NCBI RefSeq assembly: GCF_011378855.1
Contig: NZ_WTLB01000043.1
Span: 1-33,376 of the forward strand
Direction: 5' to 3'
Origin: Pseudoalteromonas sp. Z1A8
Lineage (GTDB): Bacteria > Pseudomonadota > Gammaproteobacteria > Enterobacterales > Alteromonadaceae
Length of the DNA stretch: 33,376 nucleotides
In this document: positions 1 through 6,962 of the stretch, piece after piece
How positions within the stretch are numbered: the stretch's first letter is position 1
Layout: each line of letters opens with the position of its first letter
Program-made: the position numbers and the translations under genes
The notes under the pieces: model-generated
What the model saw: only the letters and a program-made list of their open reading frames with translations
What the model was told of the DNA's origin: nothing
Database searches by the model: none

Positions 1-48
1 ATAGGCGCTGTGGAGTTAAATCCAGAGCAACACAAAGAAGCTGCTTAA
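1..48 (+). CDS. tnsB: Probable 3' end of tnsB transposase (partial)
   Basis: In frame 1 the window opens with fifteen codons (IGAVELNPEQHKEAA) followed by TAA at 46-48. Their place immediately upstream of tnsC is where tnsB, encoding the DDE-type transposase, sits in Tn7-like operons. The fragment is too short to recognise by itself, so the assignment rests on gene order alone. TnsB C-termini normally contact TnsC. Confidence 0.4.
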   Translation: MGAVELNPEQHKEAA

Positions 49-121
49 CAATTTAGGCGACAACTGTCTTGAAAAACGCCGTTTACCTAGAATTGAAAGT
101 AAGTCCAAATTTTATGAGGCT

Positions 122-1264
122 ATGAGTAAAGCTCAGAATACTGAACTATCTCATCATTGCTATATATCAAGTCAAATCAAAGAGCATTTTTACGTTCCAA
201 CTGAAGATGCTTGGAAAGTTCATAAAGCTATAGAAACAATGATAATGGAGGGATATAGGTATAAAAATATTAATAGCTCGGAATATTTTAAGGATGTAAA
301 TAAAGCTCTTTTTAATGAGGTAGATAAAGCTAGTGGCCATATAATGCATAAAGTTGAGTTAGGTGGGTGTTTATTCGGAGAATCTGGTGTTGGTAAAACA
401 AAATTAGTCAGGGAGTCTTTACGTTTATTTCCACAAAAAGTTAATCACTCAAGTTCGAGCAGCGTAACGAATACACCTTTGATTCAAATCCCTTGGATAA
501 TGGTAACGTGTGAAGCGACAAGGAAAGCAACCCTAAGGTTAATTATTGAGGAAATCGATAGAGTTGCAGGAACTTGTAATTTAGTAAAGCTGAGTGAGCG
601 CGAGAGTATCCACAAATATTGCAGTGTAATACGTTTACTGTGTATTCAATATTCAATAGGGATTATTGTACTTGATGAGAGTCAGTGGTTTGATCAGAAA
701 TCACAATCGAATAGGGACTCTATTAACAGCTCTTTTTTACAGCAAATTTATAATCGATTTAATGTCCCTATTCTGCTTATTGGTACTCCTCAATTAGTTC
801 AAGCTCTAATGCAAAGCCAAGCCACGTTGAGGCGTTTTAAAGAAGCTATATATCATGAGCTTCATTATTTCGAATCAGACTCTGAGGAATGGAAGATAGC
901 TATACAAACGTTATTTACTAATTTCATTTTCAATTCAGCGAAAAAGCCTCTAACAAAAAAGCAGTTTGATCTGATAGATGATTTTGCTTTTGGTTGTATG
1001 AATGAATTAATTCATCTCGCTTGCAAGGTATCAGAGCTTGTAGAAAACGGTCAGGCTAATAAACCTACGGAAGCTATACTAAAAGCTTCTATCAAGGCAC
1101 TTAAAAATAGTAATACAGATTTTAAGGTTGGCCTAAAAGGAGTCTCTAGAGTCAAAACTAACTCGAATCATACATATGAAGCTTTAAAAAATATCAAAAG
1201 GAGTAAGCGTACAAAAGATAAAGAAGAGCCGTATAAACCTCTAGATTTAGATCAATTTATGTAG
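122..1264 (+). CDS. tnsC: TnsC-like AAA+ ATPase, transposition regulator
   Basis: 380 residues. A Walker A motif GESGVGKT lies at residues 86-93, a Walker B IIVLDES at 181-187 and a sensor-like LLIGTP at 218-223; this is the TnsC/TniB arrangement. The N-terminal stretch with MIMEGY resembles the region before the ATPase of Tn7 TnsC, and the protein is shorter than Tn7 TnsC (about 555 residues), as is common in related elements. TnsC binds DNA as an ATP-dependent oligomer and couples a TniQ/TnsD target selector to the TnsAB transposase. The ATG at 122 has GAGG only two bases upstream, a poor spacing, and the same frame stays open back to base 20 without an ATG, so the true start could be earlier. 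It is followed by tniQ after 14 bases, indicating one operon. Confidence 0.85.
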   Translation: MSKAQNTELSHHCYISSQIKEHFYVPTEDAWKVHKAIETMIMEGYRYKNINSSEYFKDVNKALFNEVDKASGHIMHKVELGGCLFGESGVGKTKLVRESLRLFPQKVNHSSSSSVTNTPLIQIPWIMVTCEATRKATLRLIIEEIDRVAGTCNLVKLSERESIHKYCSVIRLLCIQYSIGIIVLDESQWFDQKSQSNRDSINSSFLQQIYNRFNVPILLIGTPQLVQALMQSQATLRRFKEAIYHELHYFESDSEEWKIAIQTLFTNFIFNSAKKPLTKKQFDLIDDFAFGCMNELIHLACKVSELVENGQANKPTEAILKASIKALKNSNTDFKVGLKGVSRVKTNSNHTYEALKNIKRSKRTKDKEEPYKPLDLDQFM

Positions 1265-1278
1265 AGTAAGGTGCCAAA

Positions 1279-2274
1279 ATGACTGCTATTAAAGATTTAG
1301 GCAACTTCTTTCCTATTCATCCTAATGAATATTTCCCCGCGTATATAATGAGATTACGCTATTTAGGAGAGCATTTAAGCTTACCTAAAGAAATGCTTAT
1401 ATCCGATATAAGGGCTTCAACAATACCCGATAATATCTACCCTCGCTCCATTATTCCTTGCATAAATATATTGGAGCCAACAAGTATTGAAAATAACAAT
1501 GGGCTTATAAACCGTGCGGTATTAATTGATCATTTTAGCGCTAATTATTGGCAAGGCTTTATTAAACCCGGTGAGCTTAACCTTTACAATGCAGCGATTA
1601 TAAATGGTCATAAGGCAAGTAATAATCTATTTGAAGGTGAGCAGCTTTTAAAAGTATTTAAACCTCTTAAGTTTTGCAGAATGTGCGCTGAAGATGATAG
1701 AAAATCAATAGGCTTAGCGTACTGGTATAGTGAGCATCAAATACCAACAATTTACACTTGCTCAAAGCATTCGTCAGTTCTAGAACATGCCGTATGGGAT
1801 CATAAAAAAACCTTAATCGACAACCCTATTATATCTTCTAATAATGCGTGTAAATTACCTAGGGTAGTTTTAACACCCTTACATGTTTGGTTGGATAAGC
1901 AATCTAAATATTTATTAACTCAGCCCTTACCAAGCACAAGGGCATGGGTTGCCTCAGTTCGCGAAGTTTTATATGAACTATTCGAGGCAAAATATACGTC
2001 AAGGGGCGTTATGTTTTCATCTAGGTTAATTAACCAATGGGGTTTATTTCTAAGAGAGTCATTTAACAAACTGGAGCCTACTAAGCGTTATGGTGCTGAA
2101 TTTGAGAAGTTTAAAATTCAACATATTTTATTTCCTAAAGCGAAGCAGACACACCCTATGATATTTTTGCTTTTAATTAAATTTGCTGAAGAATATACGG
2201 GTGAAAATATAGCTAGCTACCGCGCAGATCATTTTAAAAAACATTCATTGAACTGTAATGGGCTACTGAGTTAA
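1279..2274 (+). CDS. tniQ: TniQ family target-selection protein
   Basis: 331 residues. The TniQ zinc-binding signature is complete: CRMC at residues 133-136, HQIP at 153-156 and CSKH at 161-164, giving the C-x2-C ... H ... C-x2-H layout of the family. The N-terminal half (PNEYFPAYIMRLRYL) matches the usual TniQ opening. TniQ proteins bridge a targeting module to TnsC. The C-terminal region after about residue 200 is shorter than in TnsD and shows no clear DNA-binding repeat, so this is probably the small adaptor-type TniQ. It is preceded by AAGGTG about seven bases before the ATG and lies five bases before the next tniQ-type gene, so the two are co-translated. Confidence 0.85.
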   Translation: MTAIKDLGNFFPIHPNEYFPAYIMRLRYLGEHLSLPKEMLISDIRASTIPDNIYPRSIIPCINILEPTSIENNNGLINRAVLIDHFSANYWQGFIKPGELNLYNAAIINGHKASNNLFEGEQLLKVFKPLKFCRMCAEDDRKSIGLAYWYSEHQIPTIYTCSKHSSVLEHAVWDHKKTLIDNPIISSNNACKLPRVVLTPLHVWLDKQSKYLLTQPLPSTRAWVASVREVLYELFEAKYTSRGVMFSSRLINQWGLFLRESFNKLEPTKRYGAEFEKFKIQHILFPKAKQTHPMIFLLLIKFAEEYTGENIASYRADHFKKHSLNCNGLLS

Positions 2275-2279
2275 AACTA

Positions 2280-3641
2280 ATGAATATACTGCCGTTGCTA
2301 CCTGATGAGACAATATATTCATTTTTGGCACGGCTCAGAGTTTACTCGGGTGGTTATAATCATCGTTCAGCGAGTTTGCTTTGGTTTGAACAATATGGGC
2401 TAAGTTTAGACCAAAAGCTAGCCACCCACTTAGCGTATTTTTCTGCGCAAACGAACTTCCCAGTAGAACTATTACTTAATGAGCATACTTACTATCCCCT
2501 ATTTTCTTTAGCGGGTAATGAGCCTAAAAAGCTTAAAAAAGTTATGCTCACGGGTCCATCTTATCGATTAGGCAATTACGCTAAAATCTCCCAATCGGGT
2601 CTGAAAGCATTGAGCAAGGATAAATATTGTTTATCGTGCATTGAAGCTGACAAAGAGAAGTATGGTGTTGCTTATTGGCACCTGTCACACCAGTTCACAG
2701 GCATACAAAGTTGCCATATACACAATACGTTACTTGTCGGTACACCGCCTTCATCAAGAGTGTACAGCTTGCCTCCGCAAGCAATACCATCTTCTGATGT
2801 GCCAGCGAGTGATTTACAGCGGTTTTTCACTTCTTATGTGTTGGAAGTTAATGAGTCGGCTAAAAGCCAGAAGCGCAATGATTTGTTACTGGACAAAAAT
2901 AATTTGAATGCTCTGGTTAGACAAAAAGGGTTTATGAGTAATGACAGTATCAGTATGCAATGTTTAATAGCGGCTATATCAAACATAACTGTGCGCCTGT
3001 TTAACAGCGATATTTTTACTGAACACGTAGTGAGAAACCTTATTCGTAAGCCTTACTATGCATGTCATCCGCTTAAACTTATATTATTTCGCTTTGCCTT
3101 GGAGCAACTGCCTGACATAGCGGCGCAAGAGCATTTACAGTTATTGAAACCAACAGATAAAGATAAAAAACGTGAGAAACAGTGTCTATTATTACTACAA
3201 GAAGGTGAGTTAAATTTTACTGAAATAGCTAGACGTATAAGCTGCTCTATAGGTTATGTGATTAAGCTAGCTAAACAAGAAAACATAGCTTATTTAAAAC
3301 GAACGCAATTTATTTCAGCTGATATAGAAAAGCGAATTTTAATGCGTTTAGTAAAAGGTGATGCTAGAGATGCAATAGCACGCGAAGAGCAAGTATCTGT
3401 TAGCTCTGTTGAGAAAATATGTGGTGAGCATTATCAGCTTTCAGAGTGGAGACAATACTTAAGTGCACTGGGTAAAAGAGGCAAGTATCGTATTGAGATG
3501 CGTTCAGTCCTTAAAAAACACTCCTTTTCTACACGTGCCGAAATTAAAACTATGTACCCCGCTTGTTATATGTGGCTTTATAAATACGACACCCAATGGC
3601 TGTATTTGCATCTACCGCCAGCATCCTATCGTTCAAAATAA
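2280..3641 (+). CDS. tnsD: TnsD-like TniQ protein with C-terminal helix-turn-helix region
   Basis: 453 residues. The N-terminal TniQ domain opens with LLPDETIYSFLARLR and carries the zinc signature CLSC (117-120), HQF (137-139) and CHIH (145-148). The C-terminal part holds two helix-turn-helix-like stretches, about residues 311-336 (LNFTEIARRISCSIGYVIKL) and 347-381 (DAIAREEQVSVSSVEKI), as in TnsD proteins that read the attachment site next to a conserved gene. By family knowledge such a protein directs insertion to one chromosomal att site; which site cannot be told, because the tnsA-proximal flank is outside the window. The start codon follows the tniQ stop by five bases with little ribosome-binding sequence, so translational coupling is likely. 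Confidence 0.8.
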   Translation: MNILPLLPDETIYSFLARLRVYSGGYNHRSASLLWFEQYGLSLDQKLATHLAYFSAQTNFPVELLLNEHTYYPLFSLAGNEPKKLKKVMLTGPSYRLGNYAKISQSGLKALSKDKYCLSCIEADKEKYGVAYWHLSHQFTGIQSCHIHNTLLVGTPPSSRVYSLPPQAIPSSDVPASDLQRFFTSYVLEVNESAKSQKRNDLLLDKNNLNALVRQKGFMSNDSISMQCLIAAISNITVRLFNSDIFTEHVVRNLIRKPYYACHPLKLILFRFALEQLPDIAAQEHLQLLKPTDKDKKREKQCLLLLQEGELNFTEIARRISCSIGYVIKLAKQENIAYLKRTQFISADIEKRILMRLVKGDARDAIAREEQVSVSSVEKICGEHYQLSEWRQYLSALGKRGKYRIEMRSVLKKHSFSTRAEIKTMYPACYMWLYKYDTQWLYLHLPPASYRSK

Positions 3642-3661
3642 TTAATAGAGGAGTGAGACTG

Positions 3662-4495
3662 GTGAGCCATCAAATTATTTGTATTCAAGTTAGCGAGCTT
3701 AATAAAAGTAGCCTCTATATGCATCATCGACTAACAACGCCTAGTTTATGTTTAATTGAATATAGTGATGATTTAATGGCTCAAATCGAACGCGCGCGGC
3801 AGGTACTTTTGAGCAATGAGCTAGAAGAAGTGGTATTAAAAGTAACGGGTATTAATTGGTTTTTTGAACTTACAAAAAGGTATGGGCACAACACAGTATC
3901 GTACTTACATGTAACACCCTACAAGATTGCTTTTTCGGGGTTAGTGCCACCTAATAAAGAGCCTTACTTTACCACTCCTTATATAGCTACAACTGACATC
4001 CTAATAGACGGTTGTACTCTTAAAAAAGTCGAGTTAGATAAAAGACGCTATACGTTGGCTTTATCTATAGTCAAAGAGCTTGAATTAAAAGAAGTTGAAC
4101 TCGAAGAATTATCTAATTTAATTTGGCGTTTAGACGAAGTAGGGAGCTCAATACACGAACTGGATAATAGTTGTATAAATAGTTTATCCGCCGGTTGTGA
4201 TTCCACTTTGCTAAGTATTAACGAGGAGATTAATCATTTAGAAGCAAGGCTGGAAAAGCTGGAGCTTTATATAGAGCAACTTCTAAGGCGGTTAGTAAAG
4301 CGCTTGTTTGGTATCGATTACGGTGATTGGTTAACACATATTAGTGCTGAGACAGGGAATAAAGTCAGCTTACGTTTTGAGCATTGTAGTTATCATAATA
4401 AGGTAATTACATTTAGTGGTGTGGGTATTACTAAGGCAGGTAAAGTGGGTAAACGCTATCAATCAATTAGTGTTGATATTAGGAAAGAGGGATGA
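3662..4495 (+). CDS. Unassigned protein of the Tn7-like operon, coiled-coil centre
   Basis: 277 residues from GTG at 3662, chosen because AGGAG (3649-3653) lies eight bases upstream and the more upstream ATG at 3596 would overlap tnsD by 46 bases. I do not recognise a family. Visible features are a mixed alpha/beta N-terminal half, a central acidic helical segment (ELELKEVELEELSNLIWRL), a second charged helix with heptad-like spacing (INEEINHLEARLEKLELYI), and a C-terminal beta-rich segment with HISAETGNKVSLRFEH. There is no signal peptide and no membrane segment. It sits 20 bases after tnsD and overlaps the next gene by ATGA, so it belongs to the same transcription unit. It could be an accessory targeting factor, a regulator, or cargo; gene order favours a role tied to transposition. 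Confidence 0.72.
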   Translation: MSHQIICIQVSELNKSSLYMHHRLTTPSLCLIEYSDDLMAQIERARQVLLSNELEEVVLKVTGINWFFELTKRYGHNTVSYLHVTPYKIAFSGLVPPNKEPYFTTPYIATTDILIDGCTLKKVELDKRRYTLALSIVKELELKEVELEELSNLIWRLDEVGSSIHELDNSCINSLSAGCDSTLLSINEEINHLEARLEKLELYIEQLLRRLVKRLFGIDYGDWLTHISAETGNKVSLRFEHCSYHNKVITFSGVGITKAGKVGKRYQSISVDIRKEG

Positions 4496-5226
4496 ATATC
4501 CAATCCTTGATTTCAAAGCTAAAGCAAGCCAAAAAGCGCCGAGTTATATTTGATTACCATCGCTCACCGAAAAATGGGGTTGATATAACTACCGAAGACT
4601 GGATATGGATAGCCCCTTTTTTGTATGGGCTGTTCAAAGAGCTTAAATCAATGAAGTACACCATTACGATAACATGGTGGGGAGAAATTTTTGTTATTTA
4701 CAAAGGGGCTGATACTGCATTTGAATTGACTTTAAATTATCAATCCTCCGTTCCCTATACTTATGAATTCACGCAGCGAGTACGAGATAAAACCTATGTT
4801 ATACACACGCTTTTAAATAGGCAGACTGCTTTAAATTTAGGGCTGAAAGCCTATCGTACGGGAACCAAATGGTTCTATATCCCTTTAGGAGAGTCCAAAG
4901 CAACGGCATCTAGTGTAGCGTGTAATATTAACGAAGTGATGCAATCTCGACTGAAAGAGTACAGTTTTGCTGGCTGGTCAGTAAAACCCGATATAGCGAC
5001 TTCAGATGACATTGCGGCTGTTATTCATTATGGAGCAGCCTTATTTGGCTTAGGCTCTAGGTTTGATTATATCTCTAAGAAGCTTCTTGAATTAATAATT
5101 TACCAAGACATTGAGTTAACCAATAATGCTATACACATAAAACGTAGCCCATATCTAAGCGGCTATGAGTTTTATCTAGATATCAAACAGTTTTCCTTTA
5201 TAAAAAAGTATTTACCTCCTCAATAA
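4492..5226 (+). CDS. Unassigned protein coupled to the preceding tns-operon gene
   Basis: 244 residues. The ATG lies within an ATGA overlap with the stop of the preceding gene, and a purine-rich AGGAAAGAGG stands just before it, so the two proteins are made together and may form a complex. No known motif is evident. The N-terminus is basic (KLKQAKKRRVIFDYHR), followed by aromatic-rich beta-like segments (TEDWIWIAPFLYGLF, TITITWWGEIFVIYKG) and a C-terminal alpha/beta part. The protein appears soluble. The basic N-terminus could touch nucleic acid, but this is speculation. It is the last gene of the compact operon; a gap of 104 bases with a 20-bp palindrome follows. Confidence 0.75.
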   Translation: MNIQSLISKLKQAKKRRVIFDYHRSPKNGVDITTEDWIWIAPFLYGLFKELKSMKYTITITWWGEIFVIYKGADTAFELTLNYQSSVPYTYEFTQRVRDKTYVIHTLLNRQTALNLGLKAYRTGTKWFYIPLGESKATASSVACNINEVMQSRLKEYSFAGWSVKPDIATSDDIAAVIHYGAALFGLGSRFDYISKKLLELIIYQDIELTNNAIHIKRSPYLSGYEFYLDIKQFSFIKKYLPPQ

Positions 5227-5275
5227 ATTCATACCTAAAAAGCATACTAGATATTTTTAATTTAAGTTCTACACT

Positions 5276-5295
5276 TTCAAATAAGCTTATTTGAA
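5276..5295. promoter_or_regulatory. Perfect 20-bp DNA palindrome
   Basis: TTCAAATAAGCTTATTTGAA reads identically on both strands. It lies 50 bases after the last coupled tns-operon gene and 36 bases before the 66-residue gene, with no T-run on either side, so it suits an operator for a dimeric regulator better than a terminator. No regulator candidate is assigned. Confidence 0.4.
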
Positions 5296-5330
5296 GTGAC
5301 TTTGTATATATTAAATTAAGGATATTTAAG

Positions 5331-5531
5331 ATGGATCAATATTATGTAAATAATAACTCGCAACCTACTGGTGAGCATGAGGTGCATAAAAATGGCTGTA
5401 ACTTTATGCCAACAAATAAAGCAGAGCTAGGCATGCACAGCACATGCTCTTCGGCAGTACAAAAAGCAAAGGGTATTTACTCTAATGTGGATGGATGCAT
5501 GTTTTGCATTCCTAATTGCCACACTAGATAA
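5331..5531 (+). CDS. Small Cys/His-rich conserved protein
   Basis: 66 residues, starting after AAGGATATTTAAG. It shows the layout of a widespread small family of unknown function: YYVNNNSQ near the start, GEHEVHKNGC, a lone Cys in HSTCSS, then a C-terminal CMFCIPNCH. The spaced Cys and His residues (C23, C39, C56, C59, C63, H64) could bind zinc or form disulfides. There is no signal peptide. It stands between the tns operon and the proposed transposon end, so it is probably the last cargo gene of the element. Function is not known. Confidence 0.75.
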   Translation: MDQYYVNNNSQPTGEHEVHKNGCNFMPTNKAELGMHSTCSSAVQKAKGIYSNVDGCMFCIPNCHTR

Positions 5532-5562
5532 CCGTTCCTTAAATAGGAAATAAAGGTGCTTT

Positions 5563-5633
5563 TTCGCAAACTTATTAATTTTTTTGCTGCCCGCCAGCCC
5601 AATGAAAATGGAGGGGGCATTCGCAAACTTATT
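5563..5633. repeat. Two 14-bp direct repeats, candidate TnsB-binding sites
   Basis: TTCGCAAACTTATT occurs at 5563-5576 and again at 5620-5633, exactly 57 bases apart, in an otherwise gene-free stretch after the last gene of the Tn7-like element. Tn7-family ends carry several repeated transposase-binding sites. The second copy is 8 bases from AACA ending at 5644. This is a pattern match only; the copies at the other end are not visible. Confidence 0.55.
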
Positions 5634-5709
5634 TATCATGAACATGAGACTAATTTTTGAATTTTAATGGGTAGTAATTCCCATTATAGTTTGGGAATTT
5701 ATCAAAATT

Positions 5710-5742
5710 TAAAAAGCCGTTGCAGCAATGCAACGGCTTTTT
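5710..5742. terminator. Strong bidirectional hairpin terminator, copy 1
   Basis: A 14-bp stem AAAAAGCCGTTGCA (5711-5724) with GCAA tetraloop pairs to 5729-5742 and ends in T residues. The same 32 bases recur identically at 9491-9522. It lies 66 bases outside the proposed transposon end. Confidence 0.8.
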
Positions 5743-5778
5743 TGTGCGTGGTGATTGCCATAAATAATATGGGCGTAG

Positions 5779-6141
5779 GTTGGGAAGAGTGAAACGAAAC
5801 CCAACGAATCACAAATATACTTACTCGCTCACAACTCAAGAGTATGTGTTATTTATTGTAGGCGTTTAACTTGCTGACGCGCGGGCGACAGCCCGAATAA
5901 GTATTTGAATATGTGTTTAAGGTTATCATCACCGATAACGCGAATACGTTTGGTACTTTTAGAAATTAGAAACCTTATTCAAGGTTTTGTCGCGCTGGCG
6001 ACCGCAGCCAAAGAGAGGCTGCCGCTGGTCCCTCTCTGGACACTCTCAGCGCACCCGAGCATCACGCTATTTCCTTCAAACCACAATTGATGTGAACGTA
6101 AACGTCATGAAAGCACATCCATGTGCAAGCATGGCTTTCAT
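5779..6141. other. Gene-free stretch rich in short perfect hairpins
   Basis: No convincing gene is seen from 5743 to 6269. Instead there are consecutive inverted repeats: GTTGGG/CCCAAC (5779-5805), CGGGC/GCCCG (5882-5895), GTTATC/GATAAC (5922-5939), AAACCTT/AAGGTTT (5970-5987), GTCGC/GCGAC (5989-6002), GCAGCC/GGCTGC (6004-6022, competing with AGAGAGG/CCTCTCT at 6012-6037) and ATGAAAGC/GCTTTCAT (6107-6141) enclosing CACAT/ATGTG. The segment 5988-6060 is more GC-rich than its surroundings. It could be a structured RNA, a degraded mobile piece, or a mosaic of intergenic repeats. Confidence 0.45.
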
Positions 6142-6164
6142 TTCATTAAATATGGATCTTTAGC

Positions 6165-6229
6165 TGTCAGTTTATGTCAGGAAAGGTTGGCGTTTTTTGG
6201 CTGGCAATTTCTGTCAGTGGTGGTATTAT
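6165..6229 (+). promoter_or_regulatory. Probable abiE promoter with TGTCAG operator repeats
   Basis: TGTCAG occurs at 6165-6170, 6175-6180 and 6212-6217. A possible -35 CTGGCA (6201-6206) and -10 TATTAT (6224-6229) are 17 bases apart, with the third TGTCAG inside the spacer. AbiEi antitoxins are known to repress their own promoter by binding repeats, so these words are reasonable operators. AACTGGAGG before the ATG at 6270 is a good ribosome-binding site. Confidence 0.45.
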
Positions 6230-6269
6230 TTCTACATGGTAAGATATATTTTTACTAACTGGAGGCCGG

Positions 6270-6962
6270 ATGGCTGCTTTAGATGAAAAAATAAAATTTA
6301 GAAATGATGTATCTTCATTGGTGAGGAACTATGTCTATCATTTGCAGTTTGGAAAAGCATTTACAACTAAACAAATTTTGAGAAAGAAAAAGTTAGGCGA
6401 TGATCAGAGTGATGCAATAGCAAGTGCTCTAAGTCGCATGACGAAGAGAAAGGAAATTATTCGAATTTCAAATGGCGTTTACTACAGACCAAAAAAAAGT
6501 CGTTTTGGGCGTTTACCTATCGAGACAAAAGAACTTGTAGCTGCTATTGCTAAAAACAAAGATGCGACTATTGCCCCTGCTGGTGTCACAGCGGTCAATG
6601 CTCTTGGCTTGGATACACAGCTTTCGATGGTGAAGAGCTTTATCATCTCAGAGCGTATACGTGCGAAAATAGATGTTAAAAATGTTAAATTTGAATATAA
6701 AGAGTCTTTTAAATTTTTTGTTTCTCATTTTAATGTGAAAGAAGAAAGTACGAAAAATAAAGCTCTTATTTTGTGGAGTGCATTTTCGTATTTAGATAAG
6801 TCGGGATTTAAACTCTATGAAGATGAATTAAAGCTTAAGTTTAGATCAATGCTAGAACCAAAAGTACAAACCAAATTCATTAGCGCTCTACCTCGTTCAA
6901 TGAAATGGATTTCTGAATCACTCGAAAGGAAAGAAGTAGATGAGCGAGTTTCTAAATCTTGA
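6270..6962 (+). CDS. abiEi: AbiEi-type antitoxin (DUF6088-like)
   Basis: 230 residues. An N-terminal winged-helix-like part (residues 20-75, with FTTKQIL, then ALSRMTKRKEIIRISNGVYY) is typical of type IV AbiEi antitoxins; the phrase 'isnGvYyrp' ending the wing is characteristic. The following domain (RLPIETKELVAAIAKN, APAGVTAVNALGL) is the usual companion region that counteracts the toxin. By family knowledge it neutralises AbiEii and represses its own promoter. The gene overlaps the toxin gene by 23 bases, as normal for this operon, and a good Shine-Dalgarno GGAGG lies five bases before the ATG. Confidence 0.88.
   Translation: MAALDEKIKFRNDVSSLVRNYVYHLQFGKAFTTKQILRKKKLGDDQSDAIASALSRMTKRKEIIRISNGVYYRPKKSRFGRLPIETKELVAAIAKNKDATIAPAGVTAVNALGLDTQLSMVKSFIISERIRAKIDVKNVKFEYKESFKFFVSHFNVKEESTKNKALILWSAFSYLDKSGFKLYEDELKLKFRSMLEPKVQTKFISALPRSMKWISESLERKEVDERVSKS

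Larger units (their letters stand above)
1..5644 (+). mobile_element. Tn7-like transposon, distal part (left edge outside window)
   Basis: The co-directional set tnsB 3' end, tnsC, tniQ and tnsD-like gene is diagnostic of a Tn7-like element. The proximal end with tnsA and most of tnsB lies before base 1. The distal end is placed at about 5644 because two 14-bp direct repeats (5563-5576 and 5620-5633), of the kind bound by TnsB, are followed within 11 bases by ACA (5642-5644), which read from the other strand gives the TGT terminus typical of this family. The two unassigned genes and the 66-residue gene would then lie inside the element. The boundary is an inference, because the partner end and the 5-bp target duplication (predicted TGAGA, 5645-5649) cannot be checked here. 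No CRISPR repeats or cas genes are seen. Confidence 0.7.

Noticed and set aside
3596..3661. Upstream ATG for the 277-residue protein
   Set aside because: Would overlap tnsD by 46 bases and has no ribosome-binding site; the GTG at 3662 has AGGAG at good spacing.
1..5644. CRISPR-associated transposon
   Set aside because: No repeat-spacer array and no Cas8/7/6-like protein is recognisable; the two unknown genes do not show Cas6 or Cas7 motifs by eye.
5427..5645. Minus-strand open frame of 72 residues
   Set aside because: Runs opposite the small Cys/His gene and across the transposon-end repeats; no coding features.
5905..6090. Open frame of 61 residues on the plus strand
   Set aside because: No ribosome-binding site, no conserved look, lies across several perfect hairpins; treated as non-coding.
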